The notes under the pieces are model-generated. The model saw only the letters and a program-made list of their open reading frames with translations, did no database searches and had not been told where the DNA came from. The position numbers and the translations under genes were made by a program. DNA of 64,000 nt from ATX-6F1 sp943369485 (GTDB lineage Bacteria > Cyanobacteriota > Cyanobacteriia > PCC-6307 > Cyanobiaceae), in contig CALRNH020000009.1 of NCBI GenBank assembly GCA_943369485.1, forward strand, positions 95,944 through 159,943, given 5' to 3'. Of the stretch, positions 26,120 to 34,765 are shown one piece after another (within the stretch, counting starts at the first letter, position 1; the number at the start of each line of letters is the position of its first letter).

Positions 26120-27310
26120 ATGGTCCCTGCACTTGCAGCCGTCCCCCCATCGGCCGCCGTTGTCTCCACCGTTGTCTCAGCCGTCGGCGTGGTCAGCCCA
26201 GGCCTTGATCTGGAATCGAGTTTCAGCGCCGCGCTGGAGGGCTTAGGGCTCACCCCCGCCGCCGCTCGCCTGCTCTGGCTGCCCCTGCCGATGCTGCTGG
26301 TGCTGGTCGCGGCCGTCGTCGGGGTGCTCGTGACCGTCTGGCTGGAGCGCAAGATTTCGGCGGCGGTTCAGCAACGGATCGGCCCCGAATACGCCGGGGC
26401 CCTCGGGGTGCTTCAGCCGATCGCCGACGGCCTCAAGCTCCTGGTCAAGGAAGACGTGATCCCGGCCAGGGCGGATGGGCTGCTGTTCACCCTGGGGCCG
26501 ATCCTGGTGGTGGTGCCGGTGATCCTCTCCTGGTTGGTGGTGCCCTTTGGCCAGCACCTGCTGATCAGCAACGTGGGGGTGGGCATTTTTCTCTGGATCT
26601 CCCTGAGCAGCATCCAGCCCATTGGCCTGCTGATGAGTGGCTACTCGAGCAACAACAAATACGCGCTGCTCGGTGGCCTGCGGGCGGCGGCCCAGTCGAT
26701 CAGCTATGAGATCCCCCTCGCCCTGGCGGTGCTGGCGGTGGTGATGATGAGCAATTCACTCTCCACCGTCGACATCGTCGATCAGCAGAACGGCGCCGGG
26801 ATCCTCAGCTGGAACATCTGGCGCCAGCCGGTGGGCTTCCTGATCTTCTGGATCTGCGCCCTGGCCGAATGCGAGCGTCTGCCTTTTGACCTCCCTGAAG
26901 CGGAGGAGGAACTGGTGGCCGGCTACCAGACCGAATACGCAGGGATGAAGTTCGCTCTCTTCTACCTGGGCAGCTACATCAATCTGGTCCTCTCGGCGCT
27001 GTTGGTGTCGGTGCTCTACCTCGGCGGCTGGGGCTTCCCGGTGCCTGTGGAGTGGCTGGCCTCGGCCCTGGGCCAGTCCCCTGATGCCCCCCTGGTGCAG
27101 GTGATCACTGGCTCGGTAGGCATCGTGATGACCGTGCTCAAGGCCTACCTGCTGGTGTTCATCGCCATCCTGCTGCGCTGGACCACGCCCCGGGTGCGCA
27201 TCGACCAGCTGCTTGATCTGGGCTGGAAGTTCCTGCTCCCGATTGCCCTGGTCAACCTGCTGGTCACCGCCGGTCTCAAATTGGCGTTCCCTGCCTTTTT
27301 CGGCGGCTGA
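26120..27310 (+). CDS. ndhA: NAD(P)H-quinone oxidoreductase subunit 1 (A)
   Basis: A 396-residue membrane subunit that joins the proton-pumping arm of NDH-1 to the quinone site. Eight or so membrane segments follow a 50-residue Val/Ala/Pro-rich N-terminus. Signatures are VTVWLERKISAAVQQRIGPEYAGALG, ISYEIPLALAVLAV, and the conserved loop LPFDLPEAEEELVAGYQTEY. It heads the ndhA-ndhI-ndhG-ndhE operon, the usual cyanobacterial order. Confidence 0.97.
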   Translation: MVPALAAVPPSAAVVSTVVSAVGVVSPGLDLESSFSAALEGLGLTPAAARLLWLPLPMLLVLVAAVVGVLVTVWLERKISAAVQQRIGPEYAGALGVLQPIADGLKLLVKEDVIPARADGLLFTLGPILVVVPVILSWLVVPFGQHLLISNVGVGIFLWISLSSIQPIGLLMSGYSSNNKYALLGGLRAAAQSISYEIPLALAVLAVVMMSNSLSTVDIVDQQNGAGILSWNIWRQPVGFLIFWICALAECERLPFDLPEAEEELVAGYQTEYAGMKFALFYLGSYINLVLSALLVSVLYLGGWGFPVPVEWLASALGQSPDAPLVQVITGSVGIVMTVLKAYLLVFIAILLRWTTPRVRIDQLLDLGWKFLLPIALVNLLVTAGLKLAFPAFFGG

Positions 27311-27371
27311 GTCCCTCTGCCGTCATGATGCTCCCGAGTCTTCCAGCATTCTTCCCTCTCCTCCCAGGCTC

Positions 27372-27989
27372 ATGTTCGGTTTCCTGAAACAGGTCGGTGA
27401 CTACACCAAGGATGCGGTCAGCGCAGCGAGGTACATCACCGATGGACTGTCGGTCACGTTCGATCACCTCAAGCGCCGCCCGATCACGGTTCAGTACCCC
27501 TACGAAAAGCTGATTCCTTCGGAGCGTTACCGCGGCCGTATTCATTTCGAGTTCGACAAGTGCATCGCCTGTGAGGTTTGTGTGCGGGTCTGTCCGATCA
27601 ACCTGCCGGTGGTGGACTGGGTCGCGAACAAAGAAACCAAGAAGAAGGAGCTTCGCAACTACTCGATTGACTTCGGGGTTTGCATCTTTTGTGGCAACTG
27701 CGTCGAGTATTGCCCCACCAACTGCCTCTCGATGACCGAGGAATACGAGCTGGCGGCCTTCGATCGCCACAGCCTCAACTACGACAACGTCGCCCTCGGG
27801 CGTCTGCCCACCAGCGTCACCAGTGATCCCGCAGTGACCCCCCTCAAGGAGCTGGGCTACCTGCCCAAGGGTGTCACCGAACCCCACGGTGTCGATCCGT
27901 CCCGTCCCCGCGCCGGTGCCCGGCCCGATCAGATCCTGGCGGCCCAGGCCGCTGCCGCCCCTGCCCCCGACAGCGGAGCCCCGTCCTGA
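27372..27989 (+). CDS. ndhI: NAD(P)H-quinone oxidoreductase subunit I
   Basis: A 205-residue peripheral subunit with two 4Fe-4S motifs: CIACEVCVRVCP and CIFCGNCVEYCP, which carry electrons to the quinone site. The ATG at 27372 gives MFGFLKQVGDYTKDAV, a typical NdhI start; an earlier open frame runs through the ndhA end and is not used. The Ala/Pro-rich tail is longer than in many homologues. Its TGA overlaps the ndhG ATG by one base. Confidence 0.97.
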   Translation: MFGFLKQVGDYTKDAVSAARYITDGLSVTFDHLKRRPITVQYPYEKLIPSERYRGRIHFEFDKCIACEVCVRVCPINLPVVDWVANKETKKKELRNYSIDFGVCIFCGNCVEYCPTNCLSMTEEYELAAFDRHSLNYDNVALGRLPTSVTSDPAVTPLKELGYLPKGVTEPHGVDPSRPRAGARPDQILAAQAAAAPAPDSGAPS

Positions 27990-28618
27990 TGACCATCGCT
28001 TCCACCGCCCAGTTCATCTCCTTCGCCGCCCTCTCGATCACCCTTGTGCTGGGTGCCCTTGGGGTGGTTCTGCTGCCCAACATCGTCTATTCCGCCTTCC
28101 TGCTCGGGGGTGTGTTTCTTTCGGTGGCGGGTCTCTACCTGCTGCTCAACGCCAGCTTCGTCGCCGCCGCCCAGGTGCTGGTCTACGTCGGCGCTGTGAA
28201 CGTGCTGATCCTGTTCGCGATCATGCTCGTGAACAAGAAGGAAAATCTCGCCGCCATCCCCGGACTGGCCCTGCGTCGTGTGCTCTCCGGCGCGGTCTGT
28301 GCCGGCCTGTTCGCCCTGCTGTTGCGGGTCGATCTCACCACCTCCTGGGCCCTCCCCGGGCCGGAGCCCCTGGGGGATGAGGCCACCCTGCGCATCGGAG
28401 AGCATCTGTTCAGCGACTACCTCCTGCCCTTTGAACTGGCCTCGGTGCTCCTGCTCATGTCGATGATCGGGGCCATCGTGCTCGCCCGCCGCGATGTCCT
28501 CGTCAGCGACGTGATCACCGGTGAGCCGGTGGATCAAGGGCTGATCGAGAAGGAGCGCAGCCCTCTGCTGCTGGATCGCTCCGCCCTGGAATCATCCCTG
28601 CTGGAGAAAACCCCATGA
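27989..28618 (+). CDS. ndhG: NAD(P)H-quinone oxidoreductase subunit 6 (G)
   Basis: A 209-residue membrane subunit with five hydrophobic segments, including the conserved AAAQVLVYVGAVNVLILFAIMLVNKKE region (third helix, which carries the helix-breaking VYVGA of the family). It starts at the ATG that overlaps the ndhI stop and ends in an ATGA overlap with ndhE. The C-terminal 40 residues are polar. Confidence 0.96.
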   Translation: MTIASTAQFISFAALSITLVLGALGVVLLPNIVYSAFLLGGVFLSVAGLYLLLNASFVAAAQVLVYVGAVNVLILFAIMLVNKKENLAAIPGLALRRVLSGAVCAGLFALLLRVDLTTSWALPGPEPLGDEATLRIGEHLFSDYLLPFELASVLLLMSMIGAIVLARRDVLVSDVITGEPVDQGLIEKERSPLLLDRSALESSLLEKTP

Positions 28619-28944
28619 GCCTTGAACTCCCCACCACCATCCCCCTCCAGGCCTATCTGGTGCTGGCGGCGCTGCTGTTCTGCACGGGCGTCTGGGGGCT
28701 GATCAACAGCCGCAATGCGGTGCGCGTGCTGATGAGCATCGAGTTGATGCTCAACGGTGTCAACATCAATCTGATGGCCTTCTCCAGCTACCTCGACGGT
28801 CAGCTGATTCGCGGCCAGGTGTTCGCGATCTTCGTGATCTGCGTGGCGGCGGCCGAGGCGGCCGTTGGGTTGGCAATTTTGCTCTCCCTCTACCGCAACC
28901 GTGAAACCGTCGACATGGAACGCTTCAACCTGCTGCGCTGGTAG
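28615..28944 (+). CDS. ndhE: NAD(P)H-quinone oxidoreductase subunit 4L (E)
   Basis: A 109-residue NuoK-type subunit with three membrane helices. The buried Glu residues of the proton path can be seen in VLMSIELMLNGVNINLMAF and CVAAAEAAVGLAILL. It is the last gene of the ndhAIGE operon; nadK starts 48 bases downstream. Confidence 0.97.
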   Translation: MSLELPTTIPLQAYLVLAALLFCTGVWGLINSRNAVRVLMSIELMLNGVNINLMAFSSYLDGQLIRGQVFAIFVICVAAAEAAVGLAILLSLYRNRETVDMERFNLLRW

Positions 28945-28992
28945 GCCCGAGCGTTTGTTCATCGGACCATTCCATGGGTCCAGGGGCTGAGC

Positions 28993-30009
28993 ATGCGCCT
29001 TGAGACGGTCTGGCTGATTCACCGAGCCGGCAGCGCTCTGGCCCAACGCCAGGCGCGCCGCTGCGCCGCTGATCTGCGCAGCCAGGGCATCGCCGTGGCC
29101 TTGGCCGCCAGCGGCCTGGACCTGGACCCCTACCCGTCCTTGATCGCGGCAGGCGCTGACCTGCCTGATCTGGCCCTGATCTTGGGGGGGGATGGCACGG
29201 TGTTGGGGGCCTCCCGTCACCTGGGACCGCTCGGGGTGCCGATCCTCAGTTTCAATGTCGGCGGCCACCTTGGCTTCCTTACCCACGAGCGCAAGCTGCT
29301 GCGCCTCAGTGATGGCGAAGGCGCCCCCCGGGGAGCCAATCTCTGGCAGCGCCTGCGTGAGGACCGTTTCGCCCTTGAGCGCCGCATGATGCTCGAGGCC
29401 TCCCTGGAGAGAGAAGCCCACCGGCGTCCTGCGGCTGACTCTGCAGGCACAGAGCCGGCAGCGGACGCTGCCGACGACGCAGGGTCGGTTCACACCGCCC
29501 TGAACGATTTCTACGTGCGCCCCAGCCTGGAAACCCTCTCGCCCACCTGTGATCTGGAACTGGCCATCGATGGCGAGGTCATCGACCACTTCCGCGGTGA
29601 CGGTCTGATCATCGCCACCCCCACCGGCTCAACCGGGTACGCCATGGCCGCCGGTGGTCCGATCCTGCACCCGGGACTCGACGCGATCGTGGTCACCCCG
29701 ATCTGCCCGATGAGTCTCTCCAGCCGCACGGTGGTGGTGCCGCCCCGGGCCCAGCTGATGATTCGCCCTCTCGGGGACCCCGCCCGCCCGGTGCGCCTCT
29801 GGAAGGACGGGGCCCAGGCTGGGGAACTCGTTCCCGGCGAACGCTGTGTGGTGCGCCGCTCACGCCATCAAGCCCTGATGGTGGTGTTGGAGCAGAGCCC
29901 CTCCTACTACCGCACCCTCACCCACAAGCTGCATTGGGCCGGCAGCCTTTCGGCGGCAGAGTCACCACGGCCCAGCGGACCGCGGGGCGGCGGATTGAGG
30001 GGCGGCTGA
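28993..30009 (+). CDS. nadK: NAD kinase
   Basis: A 338-residue ATP-NAD kinase making NADP. The GGDG motif is in ALILGGDGTVLGASR; GGHLGFLT, ALNDFYVRP (family NE/ND motif) and DGLIIATPTGSTGYAMAAGGPI complete the active site. Between the LEASL segment and ALND is a 30-residue Ala/Asp-rich insertion, and the tail is Gly/Arg-rich. The stop codon overlaps the start of the CYTH gene by one base. A ndh operon followed by an NADP-making enzyme is a fitting neighbourhood. Confidence 0.95.
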   Translation: MRLETVWLIHRAGSALAQRQARRCAADLRSQGIAVALAASGLDLDPYPSLIAAGADLPDLALILGGDGTVLGASRHLGPLGVPILSFNVGGHLGFLTHERKLLRLSDGEGAPRGANLWQRLREDRFALERRMMLEASLEREAHRRPAADSAGTEPAADAADDAGSVHTALNDFYVRPSLETLSPTCDLELAIDGEVIDHFRGDGLIIATPTGSTGYAMAAGGPILHPGLDAIVVTPICPMSLSSRTVVVPPRAQLMIRPLGDPARPVRLWKDGAQAGELVPGERCVVRRSRHQALMVVLEQSPSYYRTLTHKLHWAGSLSAAESPRPSGPRGGGLRGG

Positions 30010-30575
30010 TGGCGCTGGAGATCGAGCGGCGGTTTCTGGTTGCTCCGGGGGAGGCCTGGCGCCCCCATGTGATCGGCCAGCAGACCCTGCGTCAGGGCTA
30101 CCTGGCCGGGGATCGGGAGGGGTTCACGGTGCGCGTACGCAGCTCGGTTCCTGAAGCCGGCCAGGCCGGCGAGCGAGCCCGTGGCGGAGAGGCCAGCGCC
30201 TGGCTGACCTTGAAGGCTCCCACCGGTGGCCTGGCCCGCCATGAGTTCGAGTACGCGATTCCCCCGGAGGATGCGGAGGCCTTGCTGGCGCTGGCGCCGG
30301 TGGGCTTGCGCAAGCTCCGCTACCGGCTCGATCTGAGTGGTGGCGATTGGGTGCTCGACGTGTTCGAAGGGGCCAATGCCCCCCTGGTGATCGCCGAGGT
30401 GGAGCTGGAGCGAGCCGACCAACCGGTGTGTGTCCCGCCCTGGTGCCGCTGGGAGATCACAGGCGATGGGGCGCTCAGCAATGCGGCCCTGGCCCACCAC
30501 CCGTTCGCCTGCTGGGGGGAGGAGCAGCGCAGCCACATCCTGCAGCATCTTGGCGGCGCCAATGCCGCTCCCTAG
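30009..30575 (+). CDS. CYTH domain phosphohydrolase-like protein
   Basis: A 188-residue CYTH (triphosphate tunnel metalloenzyme) protein. It opens with the diagnostic MALEIERRFLV, followed by RQGYLAG, FTVRVR, AWLTLKAPTGG, RHEFEYAIP, KLRYRLDL, WVLDVFEG and IAEVELERAD, giving the alternating charged strands of the tunnel. Bacterial members hydrolyse tripolyphosphate or similar compounds; the substrate here is not known. The ATG at 30009 overlaps the nadK stop, so the genes are coupled. Confidence 0.9.
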   Translation: MALEIERRFLVAPGEAWRPHVIGQQTLRQGYLAGDREGFTVRVRSSVPEAGQAGERARGGEASAWLTLKAPTGGLARHEFEYAIPPEDAEALLALAPVGLRKLRYRLDLSGGDWVLDVFEGANAPLVIAEVELERADQPVCVPPWCRWEITGDGALSNAALAHHPFACWGEEQRSHILQHLGGANAAP

Positions 30576-30655
30576 GTCATAGGCTTGGGGTCAACGGCAC
30601 AGGTTCGGGGGTTTGATGCCTCCCGGCACCTCCGCCAACTGACCTGTTTGAGCCC

Positions 30656-30811
30656 GTGATCGGCCTCTACGACCATCAAGGTTTGCTGCGCTTCGTCGGG
30701 AACGACCGTGACGCCTGCGAGGCCTATGTCGAACTGTTCGAGCTCAAGGTCGACGACGTGACGCTCGAGCCTTTGGGTGACGACGGGGCAGAGTGGAGCT
30801 GGGCCGTCTGA
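30656..30811 (+). CDS. 51-residue acidic protein, unknown
   Basis: A short frame from a GTG at 30656 to a TGA at 30809-30811, too small for usual ORF cut-offs. The product begins MIGLYDHQGLLRFVGND and ends LGDDGAEWSWAV; it is acidic and has a regular alternation suggestive of a beta-alpha-beta fold. I believe similar small proteins exist in picocyanobacteria but cannot name the family. No strong ribosome site is visible. It lies between the CYTH gene and the convergent pedR gene, leaving only 31 bases to the latter. Confidence 0.6.
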   Translation: MIGLYDHQGLLRFVGNDRDACEAYVELFELKVDDVTLEPLGDDGAEWSWAV

Positions 30812-30842
30812 ACACGCTGGCTTGAACCTTCGCCGCGCCTGA

Positions 30843-31118
30843 TCAGGGCCGCTGGCCGGCCTCAGGAAGGGTGCAGCAGTTGAAGCCATCGCGGCAGATC
30901 TTGCCGTTGTCCATGGCCCAGTTCAGCAGGGCCACCCGATTCTTGGCGCCGGTCTTGGTGAAGATGTTGCTGACGTGGTTGTCGACCGTGCGCTTGCTGA
31001 TCATCAGCTTTTCGGCCACTTCTTGATTGGTGAGCCCGGTGGCCACCAGCTCGATGATCTCAATCTCCCGCTCCGAAAGGTTGGAGCGCACCGCAGGAAG
31101 GCCGCCGAGATCTGTCAT
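30843..31118 (-). CDS. pedR: PedR-type LuxR/NarL redox-responsive regulator
   Basis: A 91-residue stand-alone helix-turn-helix regulator. NLSEREIEIIELVATGLTNQ and VAEKLMISKRTVDNHVSNIF form the LuxR-type HTH. The tail KICRDGFNCCTLPE has three Cys (75, 81, 82). In Synechocystis PedR (Ssl0564) the active form is a Cys-linked dimer that thioredoxin inactivates when electron transport runs, so the same thiol switch is likely here. It is divergent from metF with about 70 bases between them. Confidence 0.87.
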   Translation of the reverse strand: MTDLGGLPAVRSNLSEREIEIIELVATGLTNQEVAEKLMISKRTVDNHVSNIFTKTGAKNRVALLNWAMDNGKICRDGFNCCTLPEAGQRP

Positions 31119-31187
31119 CTGGGGTCAGTCGCCCTCGGACCCGATCACTGTACCCAGGGCTTTCAGCGGCGTTGGCGGTGCTGATCC

Positions 31188-32120
31188 ATGATGGGGCTTC
31201 GGTTGCTTCATCGATCCTTGCTTCTGGAAGAGGCTCTCCGCACCGGTCAGTTTGCGATCACAGCGGAGGTGACCCCACCGAGGGGCGGGGATCCCGGTCG
31301 CGCCCTGGCGGTGGCCCGCTCCCTCAAGAGCGTGGTGCATGCCATCAACGTCACCGACGGCAGCCGGGCGGTGATGCGCATGAGCAGTCTGGCGGTCTGC
31401 CGATTGCTGCTGGAGGCTGGGATCGAGCCCGTCTGGCAGCTCACCTGCCGCGATCGCAACCGCATCGCCCTGCAGGCCGACCTGCTCGGCGCCCATGCCC
31501 TGGGCATCCGCAATCTGCTCTGTCTCACGGGTGATCCCGTGCAGGCGGGCGATCAGCCCAGTGCCCGGAAGGTGAACGAGTTGGAGGCGGTGCGGCTGCT
31601 CGAACTGGTGCGGGCCTTCAACCAAGGTGAGGATCCTGTGCAGGGTGTGTTGCCCGATGGACCGACGGCGCTGTTTGCCGGCGCCGCCGCCGATCCCCAG
31701 TCGGGGAGCTGGAGTGGTCTCAAACGGCGGCTGGAGCGCAAGCAGGCGGCCGGGGCTCGCTTCATCCAGACCCAGATGGTGATGGAGACCAGGGCCCTCG
31801 AGCGTTTCTGCCAGGAGATTGCTCATCCCATGGGGCTGCCGGTGCTGGCGGGGGTGTTCCTGCTCAAGTCGGCCCGCAACGCGGCCTTCATCAACCGTGT
31901 TGTGCCGGGCGCCTCGATTCCCCAGGCGCTGATCGATCGCCTCGCCGCCGCCGCCGACCCGGCCGCCGAGGGGATCGCCATCGCCGCCGAGCAGGTGAGC
32001 GAGTACCGCTCGATCGCCCAGGGGGTGCACCTGATGGCGATCAAGGCCGAAGAGCGGATTCCGGCGATTCTGGCGGCCGCCGGGGTGGCCCCACGCGCCC
32101 ATCCTGCCAACGCTCGCTGA
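31188..32120 (+). CDS. metF: 5,10-methylenetetrahydrofolate reductase
   Basis: A 310-residue FAD enzyme of the methyl cycle. ITAEVTPPRG carries the catalytic Glu, and INVTDGSRAVMRMSS, LTCRDRNRIALQ, NLLCLTGDP, ARFIQTQMV and the C-terminal GVHLMAIKAEERIP match the family. Two ATGs (31188, 31191) are possible starts. It lies divergent to pedR and convergent to the sugar-nucleotide transferase gene. Confidence 0.93.
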   Translation: MMGLRLLHRSLLLEEALRTGQFAITAEVTPPRGGDPGRALAVARSLKSVVHAINVTDGSRAVMRMSSLAVCRLLLEAGIEPVWQLTCRDRNRIALQADLLGAHALGIRNLLCLTGDPVQAGDQPSARKVNELEAVRLLELVRAFNQGEDPVQGVLPDGPTALFAGAAADPQSGSWSGLKRRLERKQAAGARFIQTQMVMETRALERFCQEIAHPMGLPVLAGVFLLKSARNAAFINRVVPGASIPQALIDRLAAAADPAAEGIAIAAEQVSEYRSIAQGVHLMAIKAEERIPAILAAAGVAPRAHPANAR

Positions 32121-32147
32121 GATACCCAGGCCAGAACAGCCGATCGT

Positions 32148-33329
32148 TCAGCCTGGCTTGCCCACGGCCAGATCGGTGCCCAGGAGGTCGGCCATGGCCT
32201 TCTGCTGGGGAGAAGGGACGCTGTGGTCCTGGCGGCGGGAATCGGTGATCAGCCAATCAAGGGCGGCCTCCTGAAGATCAAAGTGATCACCGTTGCGATC
32301 GACGCAGTAGCGGCCGAACACCAACTTCTCCACCAGCCGGACCCCCGCACCGATGCGGGAGTAATCGAAGATGATCGAGTTGTCGACAGTGGCTCCCTCA
32401 CAGATGTGGCAACTGGGGCCAATCATGGCGGGCCCGATGATCGTGACGCCGTCTTCGATCTTGGTCATGCCCCCTACGTAGATGGGGCCCTTGACCGTGA
32501 TGCGATCCCAGTTGGCGGCCACATTGAGGCCGGTGAAAACTCCCGGGCGAACTTCCTTGCCGGGGATCTGCACCTGACGAACGTGCCCTTCAAGCACGCT
32601 GCGGATCGCCTGCCAGTAGTCAGGCACCTTGCCGATGTCGACCCATTCAAATTCCATCGGCAGGGCGTAGAAGGGTGCCCCTGCTTCCACCAGTCGGGGG
32701 AAGAGATCGGCGCCGATGTCGAAGGGCACGCCCACGGGGATGTGATCGAGTACTTCCGGTTCGAAGATGTAGATGCCCGTGTTGATCATGTCCCCCAGGG
32801 CTTCATCCACGGTGGGCTTTTCCTGGAAGGTGAGCACCCGGCCGTCATCCCCCGTGACCACAACGCCGTAGCTGCTGACCTGATCGCGCGGCACGCGCTT
32901 GGTGACCAGGCTGGCCATGGCCCCCTTGGCCTTATGACGCCGTACCGCCTCAGTGAGGTCGAGGTCGATCAGGGCATCTCCGCAGAGCACCACGAAGGTG
33001 TCGTCGAAGAAGGGCTGGAAGGTCTGGATCTTCTTGATGCCGCCGGCCGATCCCATGGCCTCACCGATCAGCTGACCCTCCTCGATCCGCCCCTCGAAGC
33101 TGTAGGCGATCTCGACGCCGAAGCGCTGACCATCACGGAAATAGTTCTCGATCTCCTCGGCCAGGTGGGAGACGTTCACCATGACTTCGGTGAACCCATG
33201 CTCCTTGAGCAACTCGAGCAGAAACTCCATCACGGGCTTCTGCAGGATCGGGATCATCGGTTTGGGAATGGTGTGCGTGATGGGTCGCACCCGGGTTCCC
33301 TTCCCGGCGGCCAGGATCATCGCCTTCAT
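32148..33329 (-). CDS. cugP: sugar-phosphate nucleotidylyltransferase, CugP-like
   Basis: A 393-residue protein with an N-terminal nucleotidyltransferase domain (MKAMILAAGKGTRVRPITH, VVLCGDALIDLDL, EWVDIGKVPDYWQAI) and a C-terminal left-handed beta helix (IYVGGMTKIEDGVTIIGPAMIG). Its length and layout fit CugP, the non-GalU UDP-glucose pyrophosphorylase of cyanobacteria, but mannose-1-phosphate guanylyltransferase is the usual automatic label and cannot be excluded from sequence alone. The last 40 residues are polar. Confidence 0.75.
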   Translation of the reverse strand: MKAMILAAGKGTRVRPITHTIPKPMIPILQKPVMEFLLELLKEHGFTEVMVNVSHLAEEIENYFRDGQRFGVEIAYSFEGRIEEGQLIGEAMGSAGGIKKIQTFQPFFDDTFVVLCGDALIDLDLTEAVRRHKAKGAMASLVTKRVPRDQVSSYGVVVTGDDGRVLTFQEKPTVDEALGDMINTGIYIFEPEVLDHIPVGVPFDIGADLFPRLVEAGAPFYALPMEFEWVDIGKVPDYWQAIRSVLEGHVRQVQIPGKEVRPGVFTGLNVAANWDRITVKGPIYVGGMTKIEDGVTIIGPAMIGPSCHICEGATVDNSIIFDYSRIGAGVRLVEKLVFGRYCVDRNGDHFDLQEAALDWLITDSRRQDHSVPSPQQKAMADLLGTDLAVGKPG

Positions 33330-33376
33330 CGACGCCTGTCTGCCTTACTCAAGATGACTCAGCCTAAGGGCGGATC

Positions 33377-34243
33377 TCAGGCTGCCAGCGCCTGCCGAGC
33401 CGGCAAAGGAGCTGGCACCAAGGGCAACTGGACGCTTTCGCTTTCCACCAGGTTGCGTTTCAAGGTCAGCGGGGCGAACAGTCCCCCCTCCTGGGCCAGG
33501 TCCACCTTGCCCTGGGCGCAGAGGAACAACAGGGCCCAGAACACCCCCACCCGGTCGCTGTCCAGGTCCGGGGGTGCCTGGGCGGTCCAGATCGTGACCA
33601 GATCCTCGAAGTCGACCCAGTTCAAGGCCCGGGGCCAGCGCAGCAGGAACTGGCTCAGGGCGGCGGTGGTTTCCGGTAACTTTTCGCGGTGGGCCAGGGC
33701 CGCCACCTGCTCGATCGCGGCCCGGTCGCTCAGGCGCTTGCTGCGGTACTTGGGCCGGCTGCGGCCCTCCTCCTGTTCCAGGCGCTCGGCGATGTCCTCG
33801 AGCTGGCGAATCAGCTCCCCCAGGGTGACCGGTCTCTGCAACGGCGGTGGGGCGACGGGCCTGCGCCAGAGGTGACGCTCGGGACGCCTGGGCAGCTCGA
33901 TCACCACGTCGTAGGCCGGATCTCCCGAAGGGTCCAGATCGAAGGGATCCTCCAGGGATGCTTCGGGGGGGAAGGTCTGGGCCTCAAGCACCTCCGCCTT
34001 GAGGGAGACGAGCACCGAGGCGGCCAGGAAGGCTTCGCTGGTTTCGGCCAAATCCTGCTCGTAGCTGCCCCCCCGTTGGCCGTGATCCGCCCTCACCAGC
34101 CGGGGCACCACGATGCGCTGGCGAAGCTGGTCGAGGAAGCCATCGACGACGGCAATCACATCCACGTCCCAGGGGTCCAGGTCGCCGCGTTCAGCGGCGT
34201 CCTGCAGCAGCCTGATGGCCAGTCTGGCGCCCCCTTCAGCCAA
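33377..34243 (-). CDS. scpA: segregation and condensation protein A
   Basis: A 288-residue kleisin. The N-terminal part shows AIRLLQDAAERGDLDPWDVDVIAVVDGFL and FLAASVLVSLKAEVLE, and the C-terminal part WVDFEDLVTIWTAQAPP with VFWALLFLCAQGKVDLAQ, both ends that bridge the SMC heads. The middle is an acidic then basic linker. scpB is not in the window. The family call is good, although kleisins diverge strongly. Confidence 0.86.
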   Translation of the reverse strand: MAEGGARLAIRLLQDAAERGDLDPWDVDVIAVVDGFLDQLRQRIVVPRLVRADHGQRGGSYEQDLAETSEAFLAASVLVSLKAEVLEAQTFPPEASLEDPFDLDPSGDPAYDVVIELPRRPERHLWRRPVAPPPLQRPVTLGELIRQLEDIAERLEQEEGRSRPKYRSKRLSDRAAIEQVAALAHREKLPETTAALSQFLLRWPRALNWVDFEDLVTIWTAQAPPDLDSDRVGVFWALLFLCAQGKVDLAQEGGLFAPLTLKRNLVESESVQLPLVPAPLPARQALAA

Positions 34244-34270
34244 CGATCGCCCCCGTGCGCTGGGCGCAAC

Positions 34271-34639
34271 CTACCCGCTTTCACCCAGGCCAGCCACCGC
34301 CGAAGTTTCACCGGCCGCCGGCAGCAGCCCCAGCTGGGCGTCCACCGTGGCCCGGTAGCGCTGCACGTCTTCCTCAAGTTCGCGGATGCGCACCTGCTGG
34401 GCTTCGAGCTCACTGTTGTCCGTCAGGGTTTCCACCTTTTTGACCACCCCGGTCCAGACGGCGAACACCCAGGCGGCGGTGGCCCCCACGCCTCCCACCA
34501 CCAGAAGCAACGCGGCCAGGGGCAGGGTGAGGTTGATCCCCGGCAGGAAGCGCACCGTGGTGGCCTCGGTGTTCTCGAGGGTGAACATCACCATCGCAAG
34601 GCCGAAGCTGAAGATCAGCAGAAAGTTCAGCTGTCGCAT
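34271..34639 (-). CDS. LapA/DUF1049-like two-helix membrane protein
   Basis: A 122-residue protein: two membrane helices (about residues 4-20 and 37-60) joined by FTLENTEATTVRFLPGINLTLPLA, which is the LapA/DUF1049 pattern, then a coiled coil (NSELEAQQVRIRELEEDVQRYR). E. coli LapA helps regulate lipopolysaccharide synthesis; the role here is unknown. The ATG at 34639 gives the standard short N-terminus. scpA follows 27 bases downstream. Confidence 0.8.
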   Translation of the reverse strand: MRQLNFLLIFSFGLAMVMFTLENTEATTVRFLPGINLTLPLAALLLVVGGVGATAAWVFAVWTGVVKKVETLTDNSELEAQQVRIRELEEDVQRYRATVDAQLGLLPAAGETSAVAGLGESG

Positions 34640-34765
34640 CGCTGGGTCCGCCGGGTTCGGCCACACATCGAGATGGGCGTCTGGGAGCGTAAGGACGCCG
34701 CCGGGGATCTGGTCCGGGCAGAGGGCAACTGCAGAGTTTCGTTACCCCTCTAGCCTCAGGTCAGG

